NCBI RefSeq assembly: GCF_013284245.2
Contig: NZ_CP085876.1
Span: 5,110,001 to 5,174,000, forward strand
From: Brevibacillus sp. DP1.3A
GTDB taxonomy: Bacteria > Bacillota > Bacilli > Brevibacillales > Brevibacillaceae
DNA: 64,000 bases
Direction: 5' to 3'
Part shown: positions 9,344 through 18,136 of the stretch, piece by piece
How the letters are laid out: each line of letters opens with the position of its first letter
Numbering within the stretch: the first letter of the stretch is position 1
The notes under the pieces: generated by a model
Database searches by the model: none
Seen by the model: the letters and a program-made list of their open reading frames with translations, nothing else
What the model was told of the DNA's origin: nothing
Position numbers and translations under genes: made by a program

Positions 9344-9357
9344 TTGACTTAAATCAA
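9344..9357. promoter_or_regulatory. Fnr/Crp-like operator upstream of the DUF4386 gene
   Basis: TTGACTTAAATCAA is one base away from the Fnr-type consensus TTGATN4ATCAA and sits inside a longer near-palindrome. It lies 60 bp before the DUF4386 start, the gene that faces the Crp/Fnr regulator at 7973-8557. Confidence 0.5.
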
Positions 9358-9373
9358 TGGAACCTTTTTATGC

Positions 9374-9400
9374 AAAAAAAAGACCGCCTGATCAACAGGC
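9374..9400 (-). terminator. Terminator downstream of hrpB, with sRNA-like upstream block
   Basis: GCCTG/CAGGC stem followed by eight T on the minus strand, about 175 bp after the hrpB stop. The sequence just before it (about 9410-9440) carries CGTGAATC and ACGTACTAC then CCCCCTC, a block shared with the candidate sRNA at 734-850. No promoter of its own is evident here, so it may be the hrpB 3' end. Confidence 0.65.
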
Positions 9401-9572
9401 AGCCCAGAGAAATAGAGGGGGTAGTACGTGATTCACGGTATCTTCCTGACGTACCCGAACACGAAGAAGGTTTCACAATTGACGTGACTCACGAACATGG
9501 AACTAGCAAAATGGGAAATTTCACCTGACGTCGAGCCCCTCCTCTATGCCCGAATATACCTAGCTACTCGAT

Positions 9573-12077
9573 TTATATGCGTGGACGCGTCCGATTTGTC
9601 GGAATGGCCGCTAGCGGATCATCTGGCCAATAATGCTTGGGATAACGGCCCTTTAAATCTTTTTTCACTTCAAAATACGCATGTGCCCAAAAGCTCGCCA
9701 AGTCCCGTGTCACTTGTACCGGACGATGAGCTGGTGAAAGCAGGTGCAATGTCAGTGGTACTCTGCCTCTGCCTATTCTCGGAGAGTCTTGCCAACCAAA
9801 CAACTCCTGTAGCCGGACCGAGAGCACCGGTGCCACTGGATCGCTGTAATCGACAGGAATTTTGGAACCACTCGGGACGATCACATGAGTTGGAACGTAT
9901 TCGTCTAGTTGTCTGCGCTGCTCCCATGACAGCATACTCTCCAGCAACGTCGTCACTGACAGCGACTGCAGGTCTTCCTTTCTTTTGAAACCATACACAT
10001 GGGGAGCGAGCCATTCCCCCAAGGAAGCAAGCAGTGCCTCATCTTCCACATTCGGCCAGCCTTCCTCCAGACGATGCATAAACAGCAAACGCTCGCGATA
10101 CTGTCTCGCCTGTCGATTCCACGGCAAAATCTCCAAGCCTTCTTCCTTTATTCCTTCCAAAAACGCTGTTAACACCTCATCTGGCGAAGCCTCCGCAGGT
10201 ATATCCGCCAGCAGGATCGCCCCCAACCGTTTTTGCTTACGGCTGCGAACTGCCCCTGCTGTATGCTCCCACCATACGTTCATTCGTTCGGTAATCTGCA
10301 TCGCACAATCATTCAACAGCTCGCTTTCTTCCACACTAGCCGCCAGTAATATCCGACTATCTGCGCCTTGGTCATCGAGTTCTGCTGCCACAATATACGG
10401 CGAAGCAGTCAATGGTTGATGCACGGAAAAAGCCGCCCCACGCCCATTGCAAAGCAAATAACGTCCATCTGCCCTTCGCTGGGCAATCCGGTCCGGGTAC
10501 GCAAACGCCAGCAGTCTTCCCGTCGCTTCTGTACGAATGGAATTGTCACCAGACTGATTTTTTGCCCATACCCGCTTGAAGTGAGCCGCCTCTTTCCAAA
10601 GTCTTTTGCACGCCCCTACATCAATCGAAAGCTCCACTGCCACACTCTGTTTGTTTGCTACCTGACGAAGCAGTTCAACACGCGTGCGCATATCCGCATC
10701 TGCTGACGCTTGGCGCCCCCTCACAATATCTCGTTCTTCCAAGAGGACTGCCAGCTCGCAAGCTAGTTCACCTTGTCCCAGTTCATACGCTTTCTGAATC
10801 ATGTGGCCTAATCTCGGATGCACACCCATCTCAGTTAGCATTCGTCCATGTGGTGTGATCTGCTTCCGCTCATCTAATGCGCCCAGCTGAAGCAGCAGCT
10901 CTTGAGCCTGTGCCATCGCTGCCTTTGGCGGGGGATTCAGCCAATCCAGCTCTTCCGGTGCCCCGACTCCCCACAGAGCCAGCTCCAAAGCGAGTACAGC
11001 CAGATCCGCTTCCATGATTTCAGGTGCCTGCTGTGGCATGAGCATGCGATCTTCTTGCTCTGTCCACAGTCGAAAGCAGGCCCCGGGCGCAAGCCGCCCA
11101 GCCCTTCCTCGACGTTGGTCTGCAGACGCCCTTGATACCTTTGCTGTTTCCAGTCTCGTCATCCCTGTTCGTGGAGAAAAGCGCGGGACCCGTTTTAATC
11201 CACTATCAATCACGATGCGTACACCCTCGACAGTCAAGCTCGTCTCGGCAATAGAGGTGGCGAGGACAATTTTGCGCTCCCCTGTTTTCCCGGGCTGGAT
11301 CGCCTTATCTTGTTCCTCCTGCGACAAATTTCCGTAAAGAGGCGCAGTCCGTATATTCGTGCCCACACCGCTTTGTTCAAGCAAATCTTGCACCCGGTGA
11401 ATTTCTTTGGCTCCTGGTAAAAAGACGAGCATATCTCCCTCTTCTTGTCTCAACGCTTGGAAGATCATCTGGACAACTGCTTCCTCCAGACGTCCCTCCA
11501 TCGGGGAAGTCAAAAAGTGCGTCTCCACCGGGAACATCCTGCCTTTACTACTGATAACAGGAGCATTCCCCAGCAAGGCTGACACGGGCTCAGCATCGAG
11601 CGTAGCGGACATCACGAGAATTCGCAGGTCTTCCCGAAACAAGCTTTGTGCCTGAAGACTAAGGGCCAGACCTAAATCCGCGTGCAAATTCCGTTCGTGG
11701 AACTCGTCGAAAATAACAAGACCGACATCAGATAGCTCCGGATCATCCTGTAGCATTCTCGTTAAAATTCCTTCTGTAATCACTTCAATCCGAGTGCCTG
11801 GACCTACTCTTGATTCACGCTTGACCCGGTATCCGACCGTTTGTCCAACTTCTTCCCCCAGCAAGGCAGCCATGTAGGTAGCAGCTTGACGTGCGGCCAG
11901 TCTGCGTGGCACCAGCATCACAATTCGTCGATTGTGTAACCAAGCTTCTTCACGCAAGGCCAGTGGTACCCGCGTCGTCTTCCCCGCACCCGGAGCAGCG
12001 ACCAACACTGCGTTTGTCCCTTTGCGCAGCGTGTCTACCAGCTCTGGCAATACTTCATTTATCGGCAATGCATTCAT
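9573..12077 (-). CDS. hrpB: ATP-dependent helicase HrpB
   Basis: DEAH-box-type superfamily 2 helicase. Motif I is AAPGAGKTT near residue 28, motif II is FDEFHERN, motif III is MSATLDAEP and motif VI is QRRGRAGR. These are followed by the HA2 helicase-associated domain and the C-terminal HrpB domain (RHYWPDDP-like end: RYPKHYWPDDPLAA). The 834-aa length is standard. RBS TGAGGTGA precedes the ATG at 12077. RNA helicase activity is presumed from the family; the cellular role in Bacillota is not well defined. It is a single gene, divergent from the MBL hydrolase. Confidence 0.96.
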   Translation of the reverse strand: MNALPINEVLPELVDTLRKGTNAVLVAAPGAGKTTRVPLALREEAWLHNRRIVMLVPRRLAARQAATYMAALLGEEVGQTVGYRVKRESRVGPGTRIEVITEGILTRMLQDDPELSDVGLVIFDEFHERNLHADLGLALSLQAQSLFREDLRILVMSATLDAEPVSALLGNAPVISSKGRMFPVETHFLTSPMEGRLEEAVVQMIFQALRQEEGDMLVFLPGAKEIHRVQDLLEQSGVGTNIRTAPLYGNLSQEEQDKAIQPGKTGERKIVLATSIAETSLTVEGVRIVIDSGLKRVPRFSPRTGMTRLETAKVSRASADQRRGRAGRLAPGACFRLWTEQEDRMLMPQQAPEIMEADLAVLALELALWGVGAPEELDWLNPPPKAAMAQAQELLLQLGALDERKQITPHGRMLTEMGVHPRLGHMIQKAYELGQGELACELAVLLEERDIVRGRQASADADMRTRVELLRQVANKQSVAVELSIDVGACKRLWKEAAHFKRVWAKNQSGDNSIRTEATGRLLAFAYPDRIAQRRADGRYLLCNGRGAAFSVHQPLTASPYIVAAELDDQGADSRILLAASVEESELLNDCAMQITERMNVWWEHTAGAVRSRKQKRLGAILLADIPAEASPDEVLTAFLEGIKEEGLEILPWNRQARQYRERLLFMHRLEEGWPNVEDEALLASLGEWLAPHVYGFKRKEDLQSLSVTTLLESMLSWEQRRQLDEYVPTHVIVPSGSKIPVDYSDPVAPVLSVRLQELFGWQDSPRIGRGRVPLTLHLLSPAHRPVQVTRDLASFWAHAYFEVKKDLKGRYPKHYWPDDPLAAIPTNRTRPRI

Positions 12078-12163
12078 GTTTTCACCTCATACGAGCAATC
12101 ATCCCTATTCATCATACACGATACAGGGATGTAGAATGAGTGTGGATCGCAAACAAAAATGAC

Positions 12164-12177
12164 TGAATAATCATTCA
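12164..12177. promoter_or_regulatory. Palindromic operator-like site overlapping a promoter
   Basis: TGAATAATCATTCA is a near-perfect dyad immediately upstream of a TATAAT (12182-12187), 40 bp before the MBL gene. The half-site resembles operators of TetR/AcrR-type regulators such as FadR (TGAATGA half-sites). The regulator is not encoded nearby. Confidence 0.4.
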
Positions 12178-12215
12178 ATAGTATAATGATTCCATCACTA
12201 TGGGAGGTGTGCGGT

Positions 12216-13046
12216 ATGATTCACATTCATCATCATGAAGACGTGGCATGTCTAGAAGGGATTGTTCGTGTAGGGGATTGGGAATCAGGGATTACTGTTT
12301 ATGTGACGGATGGCATGCTGGTTGATACTGGCCCGAAAGTACTCGAGCAAGCTCTCGTTCACAGGTTTCAGGAAGCCTCGTTTGATTCAGTCGTACTGAC
12401 GCACAGCCATGAAGACCATGTCGGAACCGCCTCGTGGATTGCCCAGAATAAACAGGTCCCTCTTTTCATTCACGAAAAAGGAATGGACATTTGCTCCCAA
12501 AAAGCACACTACCCTTTCTATCGTAAGCTTACTTGGGGGATTCGCTATCCGTTTGTGGCCCAACCTTTGGGTGACATCCATCACTCTCGCTCCATCGAAT
12601 GGAAAGTGCTTGATACCCCCGGCCATGCCCAAGACCATATAGCCTTATTGGACGAAAGGACTGGTCGCTTGTTCTGTGGCGATCTTTTTATGGGTGTGAA
12701 AACGAAGGTCATATTACGAGAAGAATCGATCCCCACCTTGATGAATTCCCTTCGTACGGTTCTCGCTTGTGACTTCAAGTCGATCTTTTGCGCCCATTCC
12801 GGCTATCATCCAGACGGGAAAACACGCTTGCAACAAAAGCTGGAGCATTTGGAGAATCTGTCTGGGGAAATCCTGCATTTCCATAGCAAAGGGCTTTCTC
12901 CCCATGAAATTAACAAGCAACTGTTTCCTTCTAAACCGCCGATCATCGCGGCTTCATCTGGCGAGTTTGACTCGTTGCATATCGTCACATCTGTTCTTGC
13001 AGAACACCTTCCTTTTCCAGCACCGGATAGTATACTAGAAGGATAA
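12216..13046 (+). CDS. MBL-fold metallo-hydrolase
   Basis: Metallo-beta-lactamase-fold enzyme of 276 aa. The main dinuclear metal motif HxHxDH is at THSHEDHVGT near residue 66, a further His is in DTPGHAQDHIAL, the bridging Asp is in LFCGDLFMGV and a final His is in FCAHSGYHP. I chose ATG 12216 over the upstream in-frame ATG because it has GGGAGGTG 6 nt before it. The C-terminal helical part (EHLENLSGEILHFHSKGLSPHEI) resembles the extension in glyoxalase II/RNase-like hydrolases. Substrate is unknown. Nothing co-transcribed suggests a pathway; the SLH gene follows after 36 bp. Confidence 0.88.
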   Translation: MIHIHHHEDVACLEGIVRVGDWESGITVYVTDGMLVDTGPKVLEQALVHRFQEASFDSVVLTHSHEDHVGTASWIAQNKQVPLFIHEKGMDICSQKAHYPFYRKLTWGIRYPFVAQPLGDIHHSRSIEWKVLDTPGHAQDHIALLDERTGRLFCGDLFMGVKTKVILREESIPTLMNSLRTVLACDFKSIFCAHSGYHPDGKTRLQQKLEHLENLSGEILHFHSKGLSPHEINKQLFPSKPPIIAASSGEFDSLHIVTSVLAEHLPFPAPDSILEG

Positions 13047-13082
13047 TCCTTACCATTTGATAGAAAAAAGAGAGGAGAACAT

Positions 13083-13943
13083 ATGAAAGTCATCACGGTG
13101 TTACTTGCACTCATTCTGGGATTATCTAGTATTTATCCTGCGGTTTCTCATGCTGCACCGAAATTTAATGATGTCGATCCAAAGAAATACGGCTGGGCCA
13201 TGAATTCGATCTCCTTCATGGTAGATAAGGGTGTGGTGAGCGGTTATCCTGACGGTCGCTTCCAGCCTGAAAGATTGGTCGACAAGGCAGAAATGACTGT
13301 TATGATCTATCGCCTGTTTGATCGTTACAGACCGTACAAAGCTAACCAAAAGACAGATTATGGCGACTATCACATCGAGCGATTTGCCGACGTGCCAAAA
13401 AATCACTGGGCGTACACGGAGATCAGCTCGATTGTCACACGAGACTGGTGGAACGCTGTCCGCTATTCGTCCCATGGCTACTTTTATTTCCCAGACACGA
13501 AACTAAATCGAATTGGTGCGGCAAACGTCCTGCCCGTCTTTATGTTAGAAAACCAAGACATTCCAGCGGCAGAGGTCTTACAAATCCTCTCTACCATGCG
13601 GGATATTCCCATCATCTTGAGTCAGTATTCGCTTGACCCAAATTCGCCTGAAGACTTTTTCCAGGAGGATGGTCGGTACAACGAAGATGGGAGAGACCAA
13701 ACGAACATCCTCTATCCGCTTCTCTTTGGCCAAGATGGCGATGAAATATTGTTTACGGATGACTACAGTGGAATCCTAGGAACCAATCTCGCCCTCTTGC
13801 AAAAAACAGGGATCATGACTGCATGGAACGGCAAGTTCGAGGGTCGAGAAATGCTGACTCGCGCAGAGGCTGTCACTATTTTGCACAGATTTTATAACTA
13901 TTTGAAGCAAACAGGCACACTCAGCCAATACTCGAGCAAATGA
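13083..13943 (+). CDS. Secreted S-layer homology (SLH) domain protein
   Basis: Sec signal peptide at 1-24 (hydrophobic core VLLALILGLSSIYP, AHA-type cleavage near SHAAP). Then come two SLH-like repeats, the first with FMVDKGVVSGYPDGRFQPE and the second around the FADVPKNHWAYTEISSIV segment, and a third partial SLH motif at the C-terminus (GIMTAWNGKFEGREMLTRAEAVTIL). SLH modules bind pyruvylated secondary cell-wall polymers, so the protein is probably cell-wall bound. At 286 aa it is nearly all SLH-type sequence. It is clearly paralogous to the gene at 54803-55630, with the same layout and a shared ending (LSQYSSK versus LSTYTSK). Confidence 0.88.
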   Translation: MKVITVLLALILGLSSIYPAVSHAAPKFNDVDPKKYGWAMNSISFMVDKGVVSGYPDGRFQPERLVDKAEMTVMIYRLFDRYRPYKANQKTDYGDYHIERFADVPKNHWAYTEISSIVTRDWWNAVRYSSHGYFYFPDTKLNRIGAANVLPVFMLENQDIPAAEVLQILSTMRDIPIILSQYSLDPNSPEDFFQEDGRYNEDGRDQTNILYPLLFGQDGDEILFTDDYSGILGTNLALLQKTGIMTAWNGKFEGREMLTRAEAVTILHRFYNYLKQTGTLSQYSSK

Positions 13944-13944
13944 A

Positions 13945-13969
13945 AAACCTCCATCCCGGAGGTTTTTTT
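13945..13969. terminator. Bidirectional terminator between SLH and DUF421 genes
   Basis: AACCTCC-atccc-GGAGGTT followed by seven T on the + strand and five T on the minus strand, lying between convergent genes. Confidence 0.85.
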
Positions 13970-13977
13970 GCGAATCC

Positions 13978-14688
13978 CTATTCTTTGTCGATCGGATTGC
14001 TGATACGATCATCATACGGATCGAAATAAATATGTCCATTGGAGCTAATCACGGCGTAATTCACTTCCGCGATGCTCAAGCCTTTTTTGCCCACCTGTGA
14101 GAGTAGCCACTCGATGGTTAGGCTATGTTGGCGTAGGTTGCTCTGGATGATTTGGCCATCCATGATCAATTCAATCGGGAATGTCTGCCTGTTCCCCATT
14201 TTCAGTTTCAAATCTCCGCGAGTAACAGGCAAAAACTGCGGTTTTCGCAGAATTGATACCTCTCCGTTCAACTCCAGCACAGCATATTGAACTTCTTCGA
14301 TATTAAAAATGTTTCTTTCCCGCAGTTCTTGATTCAGCGTATCCAACGTCAGCTTCAGCTTGCGCATGTTATCTTCGAGAATTCTTCCATCCTGGATGAT
14401 TACCGTCGGCTGGCCCGAAAACCATTTTCGCATCTTCCGGTTTTTCAGAGAGACGATCATCAACAAATAGGCGATACCACTAAAAGTGAGTAACGTCACG
14501 ATCAAGTGCGATATTTTGACCATGTTGTTAAAGGCAAGATTTGCTGTCAGCGCCCCCAAAGTAATCGCCGCAACAAAGTCGTGATACGTCATTTGCGCGA
14601 TCGTCTGCTTGCCCAACATCCTTGTAATGATCATCATGATAGCAAAAGCCAGCACTGCTCTCGCAACCATTTCCACAATAGACTCCAT
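13978..14688 (-). CDS. DUF421 (YetF-like) membrane protein
   Basis: Three N-terminal membrane helices (VARAVLAFAIMMIITRML, FVAAITLGALTANLAF, LIVTLLTFSGIAYLLMIV) are followed by the two soluble halves typical of YetF/YdfS/YrbG proteins, including QPTVIIQDGRILEDNMRKL and a repeated FPIELIMDGQIIQSNLRQ block. Length 236 aa fits. The family has a role in Bacillus spore germination or the membrane, but its biochemical activity is unknown. ATG 14688 is preceded by GGGGTGG at short spacing; the longer frame to 14793 lacks an RBS. Confidence 0.86.
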   Translation of the reverse strand: MESIVEMVARAVLAFAIMMIITRMLGKQTIAQMTYHDFVAAITLGALTANLAFNNMVKISHLIVTLLTFSGIAYLLMIVSLKNRKMRKWFSGQPTVIIQDGRILEDNMRKLKLTLDTLNQELRERNIFNIEEVQYAVLELNGEVSILRKPQFLPVTRGDLKLKMGNRQTFPIELIMDGQIIQSNLRQHSLTIEWLLSQVGKKGLSIAEVNYAVISSNGHIYFDPYDDRISNPIDKE

Positions 14689-14843
14689 GCTCCACCCCAA
14701 GGATGACGAAATTTGCACCACACCCCAATTATAGCCATGTTTATCATTGGAAAACCTATCATGACTGCTTGGGCATACAGACTTTTCCTCCAAATTCTTC
14801 TACAATAGATAAAAATCATACCTGTAGAAAGGAATGAAGTGAT

Positions 14844-15236
14844 ATGGCGATCAAAAAACTGGAGCATGTGGGTTTGATGGTAAAAGATTTGGAGACCTCG
14901 ATTACCTTTTACACCGAAGTGATTGGGATGGAGCTAAAAGGAAAGCTCGCTCATTCCAACGGAGTCATTACCCTTGCTTTTCTTGGATTTCCGGGAAGCA
15001 CAGAGACAGAGCTGGAGCTCATTCACGGATATAGCGATTCGCTGCCGATAGAGGGCAAGGTCCACCACCTTGCGTTTGCTGTGGACAACCTCGAAGCTGA
15101 AATCGACCGTTTGAAGCAACTACATGTATCTTTTATCGATCAGGAAATAACCACATTGCCAAACGGTTCGCGTTATATGTTCTTCAAAGGTCCCGATGGG
15201 GAATGGCTGGAGCTGTTTGAAAGCACAAGAACGTAG
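14844..15236 (+). CDS. VOC-family (glyoxalase-like) protein
   Basis: Single vicinal-oxygen-chelate fold with two beta-alpha-beta-beta-beta halves. It begins KKLEHVGLMVKDLETSITFYTEVIGM. Metal-ligand candidates are His near residue 6, Glu in ELELIHGYS, His in KVHHLAFAVDN and Glu near the end in WLELFES. The pattern is close to lactoylglutathione lyase/methylmalonyl-CoA epimerase-type proteins, and the exact reaction cannot be assigned. RBS AAAGGAATGAAG. Single gene. Confidence 0.87.
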   Translation: MAIKKLEHVGLMVKDLETSITFYTEVIGMELKGKLAHSNGVITLAFLGFPGSTETELELIHGYSDSLPIEGKVHHLAFAVDNLEAEIDRLKQLHVSFIDQEITTLPNGSRYMFFKGPDGEWLELFESTRT

Positions 15237-15264
15237 AGGGAAAAGATTCGCCTTTTCCTTCTAC
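15233..15264. terminator. Hairpin between convergent VOC and ydbT-like genes
   Basis: GTAGAGGGAAAAG pairs with CCTTTTCCTTCTAC, a long stem with one mismatch, between two convergent stops. The T-run is weak on both sides. Confidence 0.55.
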
Positions 15265-15277
15265 GCCCCCTCTTCTT

Positions 15278-16756
15278 CTATTCTACTTTGATCTCTTTTC
15301 TACGTCCCATATACCACTGATAAAACCCTTCTGCCAACTCTATCGGCACATCTGTTACCCCTTTATGACTCACGGGTTTGGCGCGATTGACCGTTTTGAT
15401 CGAAGCAAGTCCTAGCTGCTTTTGCAGGAGACCTCTTTTGACGTTGACCTCTATGATCTTCTCTCGTTTTGACACAAATAAAGTCGTGGTAAGGCTCCCT
15501 GTTTGGAACTGAATAAAGTGATCATTCAAGGTGTATCGCGTGTTGGTAAATTCAATGACTTCGAAGGCCAGAATGAGCAGTGTCAACGCAATGGATATAA
15601 CCCACCACGCTTGCTCCCACCCCCAAATATTCGGCTTGAAATAGGAAAGCACACCTGTGCCTATGATCCAAATCCAGCTCGATCTGACCAAGCGAATCCA
15701 TAATGATTTTTGAGGGAGACTCGTCATTTCTTCCGTCACTTCATACGCAGGCAATATTTCTGAGATCATCTCATACGCACGTTTTACCGGTAAAAATGGA
15801 TAGAGTGAGCTGACATCCTGTTTATCTTTATCCGAATCACTATCCCCGCCGACAACAGTCAGCTTGACTTCGGCGAGGCCCAACATGCGCTTTAACAAGG
15901 ATTGTTTGATTTTAATCGCTTGCACTCTCTCTTTTGCGATCGAAAAAGCTGTTTCTTCGATGACTCCTTTGGCAATGTAAATCCGCTCGTGATCCGACGA
16001 AATCTCATATTTTCCGTAACGAATATAGGTCGTGACCATGCCGAATACGATGGATAGGACGAGAAGTCCAACGGCTGTCAGCGTGATCCATGTCCACGAG
16101 CTCGTAATAAGCGAATAAATACCTACTACCTGCTCCTCCACGTCGATATATTCGGTGAGCTTGAAATATGCCCATACCAGTAACGTAATCATCCCGAGGA
16201 AGCTGAGAGAAGTGAAGGAAGCCTTGATAATCTCTTTTTTCGTTGGCGTAAAATGAATGATTCGCTCAGGAGTGGTATACGGCGTACTGATTTCCTCTGA
16301 AGAGGTCGCGTCACCTTCTTTCCCTTTAGCTCCAGCATCCAGTCGATCCGCTTCGATTACAGAAATCACCGCGAATTCGACGCTAGAATCATCCCCAACC
16401 ATCCCTGTCTCAAACCGGATAGAAGTCACTTTAAAAATCCGGTGCAGCAAGGTCGTATGTCGATTGACGTTTTGGATTTTGGTAAAGGGGATCGTTTGCT
16501 TTGTCTTCGTAAAAATTCCTTCGTATAGATGGAAAGCCGTATCATCCAGCCTATACTTGTACGAAATCCATTTCAAAACCAGATAGACCAGCATCCCTAC
16601 TACATAGATGTAAAAAACAATTCTCCCGTACGTAATGAATGCGTTCGTCGAGTCATAATTGAACACAAACAAAATCAACGCAGGAAAAAACAGATGCTTT
16701 ACTTGAGTGATGAGATCAAAAAGGATATTTAGTGGATGGTATCGTTTTGCTTCCAT
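15278..16756 (-). CDS. ydbT: YdbT-like membrane protein with bPH2 domains
   Basis: A 492-aa protein with three bacterial PH (bPH2/DUF304) modules interleaved with paired membrane helices: FFPALILFVFNYDSTNAFITYGRIVFYIYVVGML near the start, SFTSLSFLGMITLLVWAYF and WITLTAVGLLVLSIVFG in the middle, and WIIGTGVLSYF/WWVISIALTLLILAFEV. The repeated ITFAKIQNV/KERVQAIKIKQSLL/REKIIEVNVKRGLLQKQLGLASIK signatures belong to the bPH2 family. ATG 16756 has AAGGAAGTGGAG upstream and follows the ydbS-like stop directly. In Bacillus the pair is linked to antimicrobial tolerance; the mechanism is unknown. Confidence 0.9.
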   Translation of the reverse strand: MEAKRYHPLNILFDLITQVKHLFFPALILFVFNYDSTNAFITYGRIVFYIYVVGMLVYLVLKWISYKYRLDDTAFHLYEGIFTKTKQTIPFTKIQNVNRHTTLLHRIFKVTSIRFETGMVGDDSSVEFAVISVIEADRLDAGAKGKEGDATSSEEISTPYTTPERIIHFTPTKKEIIKASFTSLSFLGMITLLVWAYFKLTEYIDVEEQVVGIYSLITSSWTWITLTAVGLLVLSIVFGMVTTYIRYGKYEISSDHERIYIAKGVIEETAFSIAKERVQAIKIKQSLLKRMLGLAEVKLTVVGGDSDSDKDKQDVSSLYPFLPVKRAYEMISEILPAYEVTEEMTSLPQKSLWIRLVRSSWIWIIGTGVLSYFKPNIWGWEQAWWVISIALTLLILAFEVIEFTNTRYTLNDHFIQFQTGSLTTTLFVSKREKIIEVNVKRGLLQKQLGLASIKTVNRAKPVSHKGVTDVPIELAEGFYQWYMGRRKEIKVE

Positions 16757-16758
16757 CA

Positions 16759-17250
16759 CTACTCCACTTCCTTTAATTTGGCGTAGTGAGCAATCTGTTC
16801 TCTTAATTGAGAAGCGACATCTCCCGGCAGTCCTGGAATCTCGTGCGAGGAGCCCATTGTTTTTATCGAGATGGTGTACAGCCCGTACTTTCGTAAAATC
16901 GGTCCTTGTTTCGATGAGACTGCTTGGATTTTCGTCATGGGGACAAGGAAATGTCTCTCTATGATCACCCCGAATTTCATTTGCAGGAAATCTTCGTCGA
17001 TATCATACCGCCAGCTTTTATATAAAAAATACGGCTCGACAAACGACCAAATCGTCGCGATCACACCGATAACGAGCAATCCATGCAAACTCCATCCGAT
17101 CCATTCCTTCCAAGCAAAACGATCATCTAGATAATAGAGGACGGCCAAAATAACTAACCCGATCACAACCGTGATCCCCTCGGTAATAAGCTGTACTTTG
17201 AACGCATCCTTGGACAAGCATTTTTGCGGTGCGTTGATTGGAGATGGCAT
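16759..17250 (-). CDS. ydbS: YdbS-like bPH2 domain protein
   Basis: The 163-aa partner of the YdbT-like protein. It has two membrane helices (LITEGITVVIGLVILAVLYYL and WSLHGLLVIGVIATIWSFV) and one bPH2 module with the family hallmark FGVIIERHFLVPMTKIQAV. It ends KLKEVE. RBS GGAGTGATGAT precedes the ATG at 17250. Stop and next start nearly overlap, so the two genes are translated together. Confidence 0.9.
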   Translation of the reverse strand: MPSPINAPQKCLSKDAFKVQLITEGITVVIGLVILAVLYYLDDRFAWKEWIGWSLHGLLVIGVIATIWSFVEPYFLYKSWRYDIDEDFLQMKFGVIIERHFLVPMTKIQAVSSKQGPILRKYGLYTISIKTMGSSHEIPGLPGDVASQLREQIAHYAKLKEVE

Positions 17251-17423
17251 ATCATCACTCCTGTATGTTAATTACGCTATCAATTCGCTCTTTATTTCAT
17301 ACGTAAAACAATCCGCCCGGTTTCTACGGACGAATCGTCAATTTTTCATGCAGCAAACGAATACTCTTATGCCGTTCGAATCATACTAAATGATGGAGAA
17401 AACGGCTTGTATAAATTATCACA

Positions 17424-17438
17424 TTATAATCATTATAA
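17424..17438. promoter_or_regulatory. Per box 1 upstream of ahpC
   Basis: TTATAATCATTATAA matches the PerR consensus TTATAATNATTATAA at every defined position. It sits just upstream of a TTGACT -35 element (17444-17449). Confidence 0.85.
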
Positions 17439-17468
17439 AAAACTTGACTTACTGAATCATTTATTAAA

Positions 17469-17483
17469 TAATAATCATTGTAA
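17469..17483. promoter_or_regulatory. Per box 2 overlapping the ahpC -10 region
   Basis: TAATAATCATTGTAA matches the Per box at 12 of the 14 defined positions and overlaps AATAAT (17467-17472), which is 17 bp from the TTGACT -35. Two boxes flanking and covering the core promoter suggest tight PerR repression that peroxide relieves. Confidence 0.7.
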
Positions 17484-17559
17484 ATTATATTCAAGCATGC
17501 CTCGTAACGCATGTCCTGAATATGTACTATACAAAAAAACATATAAAGGAGCTAACACT

Positions 17560-18123
17560 ATGTCACTCATCGGAACTGAAGTATTGCCTTTCAAAGCACA
17601 AGCATTCCAAAAAGGTAAATTCCTCGAAGTAACAGAAGCAAACTTCAAAGGTCAATGGAGCGTAGTATGCTTCTACCCAGCAGACTTTACTTTCGTTTGC
17701 CCTACTGAACTTGAAGATCTGCAAAACCAATATGCAACTTTGAAAGAACTCGGTGTTGAAGTATACTCCGTTTCCACAGATACGCACTTCACTCATAAAG
17801 CATGGCACGCAAGCTCTGAAGCAATTGGTAAAGTAGAATACATCATGATCGGCGATCCTTCCCATGTTATCTCCCGCAACTTCGATGTATTGATCGAAGC
17901 TGAAGGTCTGGCAGATCGCGGTACATTCATCATCGACCCAGACGGTGTCGTTCAAGCTGTTGAGATTACTGCAGGTGGCATTGGCCGTGATGCAAGTGCT
18001 CTGATCAACAAAATCAAAGCAGCACAATATGTTCGCAACAATCCAGGTGAAGTTTGCCCAGCAAAATGGCAAGAAGGTGGCAAAACACTGAAACCAAGCC
18101 TTGATCTCGTAGGCAAAATTTAA
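17560..18123 (+). CDS. ahpC: Alkyl hydroperoxide reductase subunit C (peroxiredoxin)
   Basis: Typical 2-Cys peroxiredoxin of 187 aa, reducing hydrogen peroxide, organic peroxides and peroxynitrite. The peroxidatic Cys is in [13 protein letters not shown] near residue 47 and the resolving Cys in GEVCPAKW near 166. The downstream [13 protein letters not shown] tail is the AhpC ending. ATG 17560 has AAAGGAG 9 nt upstream; the frame upstream of it lies in AT-rich promoter DNA. It is co-transcribed with ahpF 13 bp downstream, behind two Per boxes. Confidence 0.98.
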   Translation: MSLIGTEVLPFKAQAFQKGKFLEVTEANFKGQWSVVCFYPADFTFVCPTELEDLQNQYATLKELGVEVYSVSTDTHFTHKAWHASSEAIGKVEYIMIGDPSHVISRNFDVLIEAEGLADRGTFIIDPDGVVQAVEITAGGIGRDASALINKIKAAQYVRNNPGEVCPAKWQEGGKTLKPSLDLVGKI

Positions 18124-18136
18124 GGTGTGATATAAA

